Source of the DNA: Rhodoplanes azumiensis
Lineage (GTDB): Bacteria > Pseudomonadota > Alphaproteobacteria > Rhizobiales > Xanthobacteraceae
Length of the DNA stretch: 64,000 nucleotides
Direction of reading: 5' to 3'
Assembly: GCF_042682915.1 (NCBI RefSeq)
Contig: NZ_JBHUIW010000017.1
Coordinates: 62,001 to 126,000, forward strand
Below, one piece after another: positions 28,922-38,800 of the stretch. The position numbers and the translations under genes were made by a program. Positions within the stretch are counted from its first letter, which is position 1. The number at the start of each line of letters is the position of its first letter. The notes beneath the pieces were generated by a model. It searched no databases. It was not told the origin of the DNA and worked only from the letters and a program-made list of their open reading frames with translations.

Positions 28922-29902
28922 ATGGACCGCCGCTCGCTTCCCCACACCGATCTCACCGTCTCTCGCCTGTGCTTCGGCACCATGACGTTCGGCAAGCCGG
29001 TCGATCAGCCGACCGCCGACCGCATGGTGGCGCGCTGCCTCGACGCGGGGATCGACTTCTTCGACACCGCGAACGCCTATCAGCTCGGCGGTGCCGAGGA
29101 GATCCTCGGGCGGGCGCTGGGCGCGCGGCGCAAGGACGTGGTGCTCGCCACCAAGGTGCAGCACAAGATGGGCGAGGGCGCCGACCAGCAGGGGCTGTCG
29201 CGCGCCGCCATCCTGCGCCAGATCGACGAGAGCCTGACGCGGCTCGGCACCGATTGGGTGGACCTCTACTACCTGCACCAGCCCGACCCGAGCGTGCCGA
29301 TCGAGGAGAGCCTCGCGGCCATGCAGGAGCTGGTGACGGCCGGCAAGGTGCGGTACGTGGCGACCTCGAACTACGCGGCCTGGCAGGTCTGCGAGATGTT
29401 CTGGCTGTCGGAGAGGAACGGCTGGCGGCCGCCGGCCGTGTCGCAGCCGATGTACTCGCTGGTCGCGCGCGGCATCGAGCAGGAGTACCTGCCGATGGCC
29501 AAGCGCCTCGGCGTGTCGAGCTTCGTCTACAACCCGCTCGCCGGCGGCCTGCTCACCGGCAAGCACGACCCCGCCGCCGTCACGGCGGGCGGCCGCTTCG
29601 ACGCGGCGTTCTGGGGCAAGTCGCTCTATGCCGATCGCTACTGGCACCCGCGCACCTTCGAGGCGGTGGAGCGTCTGAAGGCGATCGCCGCGGAGGCCGG
29701 CCGCTCGCTGGTGAGCCTCGCCTTCGCCTGGGTGCTGCACCACACCGCCGCCGACGGCCTGATTCTCGGCGCCTCGCGTCCCGAGCAGCTCGACCAGAAC
29801 CTCGCCGCCTGCCGTGAGGGGCCGCTGAGCCCCGAGACCGTCGCGGCCTGCGATGCCGTGTGGGAGGCCTTCCGCGGGCCGGTGCCGGTCTACAATCGCT
29901 GA
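28922..29902 (+). CDS. Aldo/keto reductase, second paralogue
   Basis: 326 residues, of the longer Gpr/YghZ-like group. Motifs: DTANAYQLGGAEEILG, VLATKVQHKMG, YYLHQPDPSVPIEESL and the C-terminal LILGASRPEQLDQNL. The start at 28922 (MDRRSLPHTDLTVSRLCFGT) matches the family N-terminus. It is transcribed away from the other aldo/keto reductase, and the two differ enough that this is not a recent tandem copy. Substrate unknown. Confidence 0.9.
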   Translation: MDRRSLPHTDLTVSRLCFGTMTFGKPVDQPTADRMVARCLDAGIDFFDTANAYQLGGAEEILGRALGARRKDVVLATKVQHKMGEGADQQGLSRAAILRQIDESLTRLGTDWVDLYYLHQPDPSVPIEESLAAMQELVTAGKVRYVATSNYAAWQVCEMFWLSERNGWRPPAVSQPMYSLVARGIEQEYLPMAKRLGVSSFVYNPLAGGLLTGKHDPAAVTAGGRFDAAFWGKSLYADRYWHPRTFEAVERLKAIAAEAGRSLVSLAFAWVLHHTAADGLILGASRPEQLDQNLAACREGPLSPETVAACDAVWEAFRGPVPVYNR

Positions 29903-29968
29903 GCCGCGGCGGTCCGGACGGCGTTGCCGGTCGGGCCGGGCCGCCGTGCCGGCCCGATCGAAATCCGA

Positions 29969-31426
29969 TCAGAACGAGCCGAACAGCGTGCCGAGCCCGA
30001 TCACGGCGGCGAGCGCCACGATGGCGCCGACGACCGCGACCATGACGATGTCGAGATAGCCCTCGCGGTGCGTGGTGCCGCAGACGGCGAGCAGCGTCAC
30101 CACGGCGCCGTTGTGGGGCAGGCTGTCGAGCGTGCCGGCGCCGATCACGGCGACCCGGTGAAGCAGCGCCGGGTCGATGCCCTGCACGGCGGCGAGGCCC
30201 AGATAGACGGCGCCCAGCGCATCGAGCGCGATCGTCATGCCGCCCGAGGCCGAGCCGGTCAGCGCCGCCAGGATGTTGGTCGAGACGGCGAGCGACACCA
30301 GCGGGCCGCCCTCGATCGACAGCACCCAGTCGCGAACCACCTCGAAGGCCGGGAGCGCGGCGACCACGGCCCCGAAGCCGACCAGGCTCGCGACGCTGAC
30401 GGCCGGCAGCACCGAGGCGTTGACGCCGGCGTCGATGCTGGCGCGCGGCGTCGCGAGGCGCTTCGGATTGAGCACCAGCACCGTGACGATCGCGGCGGCG
30501 AGCGCGACGACGACCGACCACACACCGCCGACCGCGGCGAGCGAGGTCTCGCCCCAACGTGGCTCGGCCAGGAACGCGGTGTCGAGCCGCGGCAGCACGA
30601 CGAGCGACATCACCAGATTGACCACGACCACCACGACCAACGGCGCGAAGGCGACGGCGGTGGGAGGTCCGGCGACGGCGCGGTCGCCGCGCGGCGCCTC
30701 GATCGGATCGAAGCCCTGCGCCACCGTGGCCCGCTCGCGCACCGTCGCGTCCGCGGCGGCGCCCTCGACATCCGCCATCAGGCCGGGGCCGAAGCCCTCG
30801 CCGCGGCGCCGTGCGCGCGCCTCGGCAAAGGCGAGCCAGCCGAGCCCGAAGGCGAGCATGACGAGCGACGCGACGATGCCGAGACCGGGCGCCGCGAACG
30901 GCGTGGTGCCGAAGAACGGCATCGGGATGGCGTTCTGGATCGCCGGGGTACCGGGCAGCGCCGACATCGTGAACGTGGAGGTGCCGAGCGCGATCGCGGC
31001 CGGCATCAGCCGGCGCGGAATGTCGGCGGCGCGGAACAGCGCCTCGGCCATCGGCGCCAGCACGAAGAAGGCGACGAACAGGCTGACGCCGCCATAGGTG
31101 ACGATGGCGCCGGCGACGACCACGGCCATGACGGCGCGGCGCGGACCCAGCGTCCGCGTCATCGCCTCGGCGATCGCGCTCACCGAGCCGGTGTCCTCCA
31201 TCAGCTTGCCGAACAGCGCGCCGAGCAGGAAGATCGGGAAGAACTGCATGAGGAAGCGCGACGCGCTGCCCATGAAGGTCTGGGTCCAGTGGGCGAGCAG
31301 CGGCTCGCTGGCGAAGGCCGCGGCGACCAGCGCGGCGAGCGGCGCGAGCAGCAGCACGCTCCAGCCGCGATAGGCCAGCCCGATCAGGAGCGCGAGGCCG
31401 ACGAGAATTCCGGCGAGCCCGAGCAT
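29969..31426 (-). CDS. GntP-family permease, second copy
   Basis: Inner-membrane transporter of 485 residues, about 12 spans. Blocks such as FPIFLLGALFGKLMEDTGS, VTYGGVSLFVAFFVLAPMAE and SALPGTPAIQNAIPMPFFG are found in the GntP/CitMHS-like branch that handles hydroxy acids or ketone bodies. A cytoplasmic insert of about 50 residues follows mid-protein. It starts four bases after the patatin stop codon, so the pair forms an operon. That pairing suggests uptake linked to fatty-acid or hydroxybutyrate use, which is inference. Confidence 0.85.
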   Translation of the reverse strand: MLGLAGILVGLALLIGLAYRGWSVLLLAPLAALVAAAFASEPLLAHWTQTFMGSASRFLMQFFPIFLLGALFGKLMEDTGSVSAIAEAMTRTLGPRRAVMAVVVAGAIVTYGGVSLFVAFFVLAPMAEALFRAADIPRRLMPAAIALGTSTFTMSALPGTPAIQNAIPMPFFGTTPFAAPGLGIVASLVMLAFGLGWLAFAEARARRRGEGFGPGLMADVEGAAADATVRERATVAQGFDPIEAPRGDRAVAGPPTAVAFAPLVVVVVVNLVMSLVVLPRLDTAFLAEPRWGETSLAAVGGVWSVVVALAAAIVTVLVLNPKRLATPRASIDAGVNASVLPAVSVASLVGFGAVVAALPAFEVVRDWVLSIEGGPLVSLAVSTNILAALTGSASGGMTIALDALGAVYLGLAAVQGIDPALLHRVAVIGAGTLDSLPHNGAVVTLLAVCGTTHREGYLDIVMVAVVGAIVALAAVIGLGTLFGSF

Positions 31427-31430
31427 CGGA

Positions 31431-32453
31431 TCAGGGTCCGGCGAGGAGCGCGTCGAGATCGTAGGTCGAGCGCTCGCCGAGCGCCGCGGCGTTCTCGCTC
31501 AGGAACGTCTCGGCGGCGGCGCGGCCGAGATCGCGCAGCTTGCAGAAGAAGCCCCATTCGGCGAGCAGCTTGGAGGAGGCGGAGAGCTCCGCCATCGCGG
31601 CCGAGGCGATGCGATGGATGCGCATGCGGGCCCACTGCGCACCCTCGCAATTGCCGGCGTCGGCGACCTGGCGCAGCAGCGCGATCATGCGCAGCTCCTT
31701 CAGCAGCACACCGTTGAACGACACCTCGTTGAGCCGGTTGAGGATGTCGCGCGCGGAGCGCGGCGTGCCGAGGCGCTCGATCGGGTTGATCTGCACGATG
31801 ATCGTGTCGTGCGAGCGGCACTCGCGGACCAGCGGCGTGATGGTCGGATTGCCCGAATAGCCGCCGTCCCAATAGGCCTCGCCGTCGATCTCGACCGACT
31901 GGAACATGGTCGGCAGGCAGGCCGAGGCGAGCAGCACGTCGGGGGTGATCTCGTCGTTGCGGAAGACGCGGCCCTGGCCGGTGCGCACGCTCGTCGCCGT
32001 GACGAACAGCTTGATCGGTGCCTGCGAGAGACGCGCGAAATCGACATGCTTCTCGAGAATCGCGGCGAGCGGGTTGGCCCCGGCCACCAGATCGTAGGGC
32101 GAGACCAGGCGGGCCATCAGGTCCATGATCACGTAGAGGGGCGAGTTGTCGAGCGTCCAGCGGCCGAGCATCAGGTCGAGCGGCGTGCGCTGGAACGGGC
32201 TGAAGCGCGCCCCGTCCGACACGCTGCGCCAGAACGATTCCAGCGCCGCCCGGGCGCCCTCGCGCCCGCCGGCCGCGAAGCCGTCGACCAGCACGGCGGC
32301 GTTCATGGCGCCGGCCGAGGTGCCGGAGACGCCGTCGATCTCGAGCCAGGGCTCCTCCAGCAGGCGGTCGAGGACGCCCCAGGTGAAGGCACCGTGGGCG
32401 CCGCCACCCTGCAGGGCGAGATCGACGAGAGCGGGCGAGCGGTCGATCGTCAT
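31431..32453 (-). CDS. Patatin-like phospholipase
   Basis: Ser-Asp dyad lipid acyl hydrolase of 340 residues. Oxyanion-hole motif LQGGGAHGAFTWGVL near residue 15, nucleophile motif GVSGTSAGAMNAAV (GxSxG), and catalytic Asp in YWDGGYSGNP. Start is the ATG at 32453 behind GAGG; a GTG two codons upstream is possible. Bacterial members act as phospholipases or, in PHA producers, associate with granule or lipid turnover. It is cotranscribed with the second GntP permease. Confidence 0.9.
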   Translation of the reverse strand: MTIDRSPALVDLALQGGGAHGAFTWGVLDRLLEEPWLEIDGVSGTSAGAMNAAVLVDGFAAGGREGARAALESFWRSVSDGARFSPFQRTPLDLMLGRWTLDNSPLYVIMDLMARLVSPYDLVAGANPLAAILEKHVDFARLSQAPIKLFVTATSVRTGQGRVFRNDEITPDVLLASACLPTMFQSVEIDGEAYWDGGYSGNPTITPLVRECRSHDTIIVQINPIERLGTPRSARDILNRLNEVSFNGVLLKELRMIALLRQVADAGNCEGAQWARMRIHRIASAAMAELSASSKLLAEWGFFCKLRDLGRAAAETFLSENAAALGERSTYDLDALLAGP

Positions 32454-32924
32454 GGGCACCTCGCTGTCACTTTCTCGCTGTCACCTATTCGTGTCGTCGT
32501 CTCACGTCGTCGTCTCACGTCGTCATCTCACGTCGCCGTCTCACGTCGTCGTCTCATCTCGTCGTCCCGCGGATCGCCATCGGGACCGCTCTGGCCGACG
32601 GCAGGTTCTTTCGTCGATCGGGCTCCGGTGCGCTGCAGCATCGCCGCATCGTGCGACGTTTGCAAGAAGCCGGACCGAATCGAGGGGGCATCGTCGCGAC
32701 GTCGCCGCGGGCCGCGCCGGCCGGCGTGCCGCATCGCCGTCGGAGCTAGTCTTCGTTCTCACTACTTACGACGAACGACGGTGTCTTGCTCGCGCAGCGA
32801 CAGCGATCATAATGATCGATAACGATCGATCGCCGAGCGCCGTCCTGATCACGGCATCCATGCGATCGTCTCGGTGCATCTCGGTGCATCGTGAACCAGA
32901 AGAAGCCTGCAGAGGGAGCGTCTC
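32454..32924. other. Intergenic region between patatin and the glutaminase scar
   Basis: About 470 bases without a supported gene. It contains the 13-bp tandem repeat listed separately, a short palindrome GATCATAATGATC near 32808, and a duplicated TCGGTGCATC just before 32890. The less GC-rich stretch near 32780-32830 may include the glutaminase promoter. Confidence 0.4.
32492..32556. repeat. 13-bp tandem repeat, five units
   Basis: Five consecutive copies of CGTCGTCGTCTCA (units starting 32492, 32505, 32518, 32531 and 32544), with one or two mismatches in units 1, 3 and 4. It lies just upstream of the patatin start. Confidence 0.85.
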
Positions 32925-33358
32925 ATGGGCATGCGGCTCACCGCGGGCGACCGCGGGGCCTACACGAACGTGTCGACCGGCCGGCTTCCGGACCCGGACC
33001 AGGTGCGAGCCCTGGTCGGCGAGGCCCATGCCCTGTTCAGGGAAGACCGCGAGGGCGAGGTCTCGCAGGTCTATCCGGCGCTGGCGCGCGTCGCTCCCGA
33101 CCTGTTCGGGATCTGTGTCGTCGGCACCGGCGGCAACGTCCATGCCGTCGGCGACACCGAGGTGCCGTTCTCGATCATGAGCGTGTCGAAGCCGTTCGTC
33201 TTCGCCCTCGTGTGCGAGGTGATCGGCCCGGCGCGGGCGCGCGAGAGGCTCGGCGCCAACAGCACCGGCCTGCCGTTCAACTCGGCCGCCGCGGTGGAGT
33301 GGAGTCCCGACGGGCGCACCAATCCGATGGTCAATGCCGGCGCGATCGCGACGAAGGC
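32925..33358 (+). pseudogene. glsA: Glutaminase A, 5' part only
   Basis: The first 143 or so residues of a serine-dependent-type glutaminase (glutamine to glutamate and ammonia). YTNVSTGRLPDPDQVRALVG leads through YPALARVAPDLFGICVV to the active-site SVSKPF and the conserved NPMVNAGAIAT. At about 33350-33360 similarity stops abruptly and the DNA continues as an MFS transporter in another frame. A complete enzyme is about 310 residues. The ATG at 32925 has AGGGAG upstream, so the gene was once intact. The stop read in frame lies in transporter sequence at 33518. Confidence 0.85.
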
Positions 33359-34417
33359 CGCCCCGACGTGCAGATCGACCTGGTCGGTGTCGTTCTCGCC
33401 GCCGCCGCGATCGTGTCGATCAGCTTCGGGTTCAACAATCTCAACCGCTGGGGCCTGGCGGTCGCCACGCCCAACGCGCCGTTCGATCTCGCCGGCTTCT
33501 CCCCGGCCCCGGTGCTGATCGTCGTCGGCATCATGCTCGGCTTCGCCTTCGTGCGCTGGACCTCGGCGCGTCAGCAGGCCGGCAAGACGCCGCTCCTCGC
33601 GCTGGAGGTGATCGGCTCGGCGCAGGAGCGGGCCGCCGTGATGGCGATGTTCGCCGTGGTCGCCCTCGAGGCGATGCTGAACTTCTCGGTGCCGCTCTAC
33701 ATCCAGATCGTCCAGGGCCGCTCGCCGCTCGCCACGGCCATCGCCATGATGCCCTTCAATCTGACAGTGTTCTTCTCGGCGATGCTGATCGTCAAGCTTT
33801 ACAAGCGGCTGACGCCGCGGCAGATCGGCCGCTGGGGCTTCGGGCTGTGCACGCTGGCGCTGCTGTGGCTGGCCTTCGTGGTGCGCAACGACTGGAGCGC
33901 CGGGCCGGTGCTGGTCGGCCTCGTCCTGTTCGGCATCGGCCAGGGCTCGCTGGTCACGCTGGTGTTCAACGTCCTCGTCACGGCCTCGCCCAAGGAGCTC
34001 GCCGGTGACGTCGGCTCGCTGCGCGGCACCACCAACAACCTCGCCGCCGCGGTCGGCACCGCGGTGGCGGGCGCCCTGATGGTCGGGCTCTTGTCCAGCA
34101 TCATTCTCGGCAGTCTCGCCGCCAACACGATCCTGACGCCGGAGCTCCGGGCGCAGGTCGACCTCGACAGCATCAACTTCCTCAGCAACGATCGCCTGCA
34201 AAGCGTTCTCGTCGCGACGACGGCGACGGCCGAGCAGGTCCAGGAGGCGCTGCGCGTCAATGCCGAGGCGCGGCTCAAGGCGCTCAAGATCGGCCTCGTG
34301 ATCATGGCGGGCGTCGCCTTGCTCGCGATCATCCCGGCCAGTCGATTGCCGAACTACATTCCAGGTGAGATCCCGGATCCGTCCCCGCGGCGGCGTGAGG
34401 GGGAGGAGACGCGGTAG
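33350..34417 (+). pseudogene. MFS drug transporter (DHA2/14-TM type), 3' part only
   Basis: The C-terminal roughly 350 residues of an EmrB/QacA-like transporter: GRPDVQIDLVGVVLAAAAIV, FGFNNLNRWG, PLYIQIVQGRSPLATAIAMM, GQGSLVTLVFNVLVTASPKE and DVGSLRGTTNNLAAAVG. The first six or so membrane segments are missing, replaced by the glutaminase fragment in another frame. No start codon with a ribosome site was found at the junction. It is therefore most likely non-functional, the other side of one deletion. Confidence 0.82.
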
Positions 34418-34778
34418 GCGGCGCTCGACGCACCCGGCGATGCTCGGCTAGGACGGGCTAGAACGCAGCGGACATGGCGGAGCGGCCCTCCGGCCGGGGC
34501 GATCGCGTCGTCGGATCAGACGCGACCCGCTGGCCTTTGATCCCGCGGCTCGGTAGTCTCCCGATGTCGGCTGGCGGGCCGATCGGCAGAGCGGCCGAGC
34601 GGCCCGGTGGGGGCCGACGCCGGCGAACCGTGAGTGCGCATGAGGATGGACGGGCGGGGCAGCGAGCGCGTCGGTGGCTTCGCGGCGAAGCGAGGTCGGG
34701 ACGACGCCCGATCGACGGCATCCTCGCCGTCTTTTCCATCGGAACATTTCAATCGAAAATTCGGTCTCGGAGTGGCTC
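34418..34778. other. Intergenic region, no gene
   Basis: About 360 bases of GC-rich DNA before the RND adaptor gene. The last 50 bases (TTTTCCATCGGAACATTTC onward) are AT-richer and are the likely promoter or leader of the RND operon. No regulator gene is adjacent. Confidence 0.4.
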
Positions 34779-35897
34779 ATGTCGCGATCGCTGTCGTCGT
34801 CCGCACTGCGCGCGCGCCGACGTCCTGACGCCGCGACCGCGGGCGCGATTCTGCTCGTGGCCCTGCTCGCCGCCTGTGGTCCGGCCGAGGAGACGCGGGC
34901 GCCGGAGCCGCGCCCGGTCCGCACCGTCACGGTCGCTCAGCGCGAGGCGGGCGAGACGGTAGCCCTGACCGGCCGGATCGCCGCCGAGGACGTCGCGGCC
35001 CTCGGCTTCCGCATCGCCGGACGGGTCATGGAGCGGCCCGTCAACGCGGGTGACCGGGTCACGGCCGGGCAGGTCATCGCCCGACTCGAGCCGCAGAACG
35101 AGACCAATGCCGTGCGCGCCGCCCAGGCCGATCTCGCCGCCGCGCAGGCGGCGCTGACCCAGGCCCGCAATCATTTCGAGCGCCAGGAGACCTTGCTGGC
35201 GCAGGGTTGGACCACGCGCGCCCTGTTCGACCAGGCCAAGCGCGAGCGCGACACCGCACAGGCCCGCGTCGACGCCGCGGAGGCGCAGCTGAAGACGGCC
35301 GACGACCTGCTCGGCTTCACGGTGCTGACGGCCGACGCGCCCGGGATCGTCACCATGGTCGGCGCCGAGCCCGGCGAGGTGGTGCAGGCCGGTCAGGCGA
35401 TCGTGCGCCTCGCCCGGCAGGGCGGCCGCGACGCCGTGTTCGAGGTGCCGGCCCAGGTTCTCCGCACGGCGCCTCCGGACGCCGTGATCGCCGTGAGCCT
35501 CACCGACGATCCCGCCGTGACGGCGAGCGGCCGGGTCCGCGAGGTGGCGCCCGAGGCCGATCCGGTGACCCGCACCTTCGAGGTCAAGGTCGGCCTCACC
35601 GATCCGCCCGAGGCGATGCGGCTCGGCGCCACCGTGACGGGGCGGCTGACGCTCGCCGCGCAGGCCGTGATCGAGATTCCGGCGACGGCGCTGACCCGCG
35701 CCGATCAGCGGCCGGCCGTGTGGGTGGTCGATCCGAAGACCACCACGGTCACGTTGCGTAACGTCGACGTCGTGCGCTTCGATCCGGCCAAGGTGGCAGT
35801 GGCGGGCGGGCTCGACGTCGGCGAGGTCGTCGTCACGGCGGGCGTGCAGGCGCTGCATCCGGGCCAGAAAGTGCGCCTGCTCGGGGCGCGCCCATGA
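34779..35897 (+). CDS. RND efflux periplasmic adaptor lipoprotein
   Basis: Membrane-fusion protein of a tripartite pump, 372 residues. The lipoprotein signal ends ALLAACG; lipoyl/hairpin halves flank a coiled-coil hairpin (AAQADLAAAQAALTQARNHF), then beta-barrel and membrane-proximal domains (GATVTGRLTL). Start at the ATG at 34779. The stop overlaps the pump gene start by four bases. No outer-membrane channel gene is adjacent, so it probably shares one encoded elsewhere. Confidence 0.92.
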   Translation: MSRSLSSSALRARRRPDAATAGAILLVALLAACGPAEETRAPEPRPVRTVTVAQREAGETVALTGRIAAEDVAALGFRIAGRVMERPVNAGDRVTAGQVIARLEPQNETNAVRAAQADLAAAQAALTQARNHFERQETLLAQGWTTRALFDQAKRERDTAQARVDAAEAQLKTADDLLGFTVLTADAPGIVTMVGAEPGEVVQAGQAIVRLARQGGRDAVFEVPAQVLRTAPPDAVIAVSLTDDPAVTASGRVREVAPEADPVTRTFEVKVGLTDPPEAMRLGATVTGRLTLAAQAVIEIPATALTRADQRPAVWVVDPKTTTVTLRNVDVVRFDPAKVAVAGGLDVGEVVVTAGVQALHPGQKVRLLGARP

Positions 35898-38800
35898 GCG
35901 GGCCGAACCTGTCCGCCTGGGCGCTGCGGCACCGCTCCTTCGTGCTCTATCTGATGATCGCCGTGACGGTGGCGGGTCTCCTGTCCTACGTCCGGCTCGG
36001 CCGCAACGAGGATCCGGCCTTCACGTTCCGCGCCATGGTGGTCGAGGCGGCGTGGCCGGGCGCCACGCTCGCCGACACGCTCGACCAGATCACCGACCGG
36101 CTGGAGCGCACCCTCAAGGAGGTGCCGAACCTCGACTTCATGCGCTCCACCACGGTGCCGGGTCGCACCACCATCTTCGTCAACTTGAAAGGCTCGACAC
36201 CGCCCGGAAAAGTGCCGGACATCTGGTACGAGGTGCGCAAGCGCGTCGCCGACATGCGCCACACGCTGCCGGCCGGCGTCGTCGGACCCGGCTTCAACGA
36301 CGACTTCGGCGACACCTTCGGCATCATCTACGGCCTCACGGCCGACGGCTTCACCCAGCGCGAGCTGCGCGACCAGGCGGAGGCGATCCGCAAGCGCCTG
36401 CTGGCGCTCGCCGACGTATCCAAGGTCGAGATCCTCGGCGCCCAGGACGAGCGCGTCTTCATCGAGTTCTCGACGGCGACGCTGGCCGGCCTCGGGCTCG
36501 ACCGCGCCGCCATCGTTTCGGCGCTGCGCGCCCAGAACGCCGTGAGCCCGGCGGGTGCGATCCAGACCGGCGACGAGACGCTGGTGCTGCGCGTCTCCGG
36601 CGCCTTCGAGTCCGAGCTCGATATCCTCGACATCAACATCGCGGCCGGCGGCCGGCTGATCCGGCTGCGCGACATCGTCACGGTGCGGCGCGGCTTCGCC
36701 GACCCGCCGCAGCCGATCTTCCGGGTGAACGGGACGCAGGCGGTCGGCCTCGCCGTGGCGATGCGTGACGGTGGCGACATTCTGGCGCTCGGCCGCGACG
36801 TGAAGCGGATCATGGCCGAGGTCACGGCCGACCTGCCGATCGGCATCGAGCCCGTGCTGGTCGCCGACCAGTCGGCCGTGGTCGACACCGCGATCGGCGA
36901 GTTCATGGAATCGCTGTGGCAGGCGATCGTGATCATCATGGCGGTCAGCGTGGTCAGCCTCGGCTTCCGGGCCGGCGCCGTGGTGGCGCTGTCGATCCCG
37001 CTGACGCTCGCCCTGGTGTTCCCCGTGATGGAGCTGATCTCGGTCGACCTGCAGCGCATCTCGCTCGGCGCCCTGATCATCGCGCTGACGCTGCTGGTCG
37101 ACGACGCGATGTCGACCATCGACGCCATGTCGATGAAGCTCGCCGAAGGGGCCAGCAAGGAGGAGTCGGCCGCCTTCGCCTACAAGACGCTGGCGATGCC
37201 GATGCTGACCGGCTCCTTCGTGACGCTCGCCGGCTTCATCCCGATCGGCTTCGCCAAGAGCTCGGCCGGCGAGTACACGTTTTCCATTTTCGCCGTGGTC
37301 AGCGTGGCGCTGATCGCATCGTGGGTCGTGGCGGTGCTGTTCACGCCACTGGTCGGTGTCGCGCTGCTGCCGACCCCGAAGGGTCCGAGCGAGCCGGGGC
37401 GGCTGGTGCGGCTCTTTCGCGCCGTGCTGATCGGTGCGATGCGCCGGCGCTGGGTGACGATCCTGGTCACGCTCGCCTGCTTCGCCGCCTCGATCGCCGC
37501 GCTGCCGCTGATCCCGCGGCAGTTCTTCCCGTCGTCCGACCGGCCCGAGCTGCTGGTCGACCTGCGGCTGCCGCAGAACGCCTCGATCCACGCGTCGGCC
37601 GACGCGTCCGCCCGTCTCGACAAGATCCTGGCCGCCGATCCGGACGTCGCCCATTGGAGCACCTATGTGGGCCGCGGCGTGATCCGCTTCTACCTGCCGC
37701 TCGACGTGCAGCTCCGCAACGACTTCTTCAGCCAGCTCGTCGTGGTCGCGAAGGACGTCTCGGCCCGGGAGAGGCTGCGCGAACGCCTGACGAAGATCCT
37801 CGCGGAGGAGTTTCCGAGCGCCGTGTCGCGCATCGTTCCGCTCGAGCTCGGCCCGCCGGTCGGCTGGCCGGTGCAGTACCGCATCGGCGGCCCCGACCTC
37901 GCCGAGGTGCGCGCCGCCGCCATGCTGCTCGCCTCGACCATCGCGACCGACACGCGGGTGCGCCAGATCAACTTCGACTGGATGGAGCCGGCCCGCAAGG
38001 TGCGCGTCCGGGTCGATCAGGACCAGGTGCGCCTGCTGGGCTTGAGCTCGGAGGCGATCGCCGGCGTGCTGGCGAGCGTCGTCTCCGGCAACGCCGTGAC
38101 CCAGATGCGCGACGGCATCTATCTGGTCGACGTCGTCGTGCGGGCGACCGACGAGCAGCGCGTCTCGCTCTCCACCTTGCGTAACCTGCAGGTCGGCCTG
38201 CCGAACGGACGCACCGTGCCGCTCGGCCAGTTCGCCGTGCTGGAGGACGAGCAGGAGTATCCGCTGATCTGGAGGCGCGACGGTCTGCCGACCCTCACGG
38301 TGCAGGCCGACGTCGCGCCCGGCGTGTCGTCCGAGGCCGTGGTGGCGGCGCTCGCCGACAAGGTGGCGTGGGTGCAGCGGGGGCTGCCGGCCGGCTATCG
38401 CATCGCCACAGGCGGCACCGTCGAGGAGAGCGCGAAGTCGCAGGCCTCGGTGTTCGCCGTGGTGCCGGCCATGCTGTTCGTCACCGTCACGATCCTGATG
38501 ATCCAGCTCCAGAGCTTCTCGCGGCTCGCGCTCGTGCTCAGCGTCGTGCCGCTCGGGTTGATCGGCATCGTGGCGGCGCTGCTCCTGTTTCAGAAGCCGC
38601 TCGGCTTCGTGGCGATCCTCGGAATTCTGGCGCTGATGGGCATGATCGCCCGCAACGCCGTGATCCTGATCGACCAGATCGAGACCGAGCGCGGCGAGGG
38701 CAAGTCGATCTGGGACGCCGTGATCGCCGCCGCGCTGTCGCGGCTGCGGCCGATCGTTCTGACCGCGATCTCCACGGTGCTGGGCATGATCCCGATCGCC

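Noticed and set aside
32891..34417. A single 508-residue fusion protein across the glutaminase/MFS region
   Set aside because: The first 150 codons of that frame are out of frame with the glutaminase coding sequence and give an Arg/Gly-rich nonsense peptide; only the transporter part is real.
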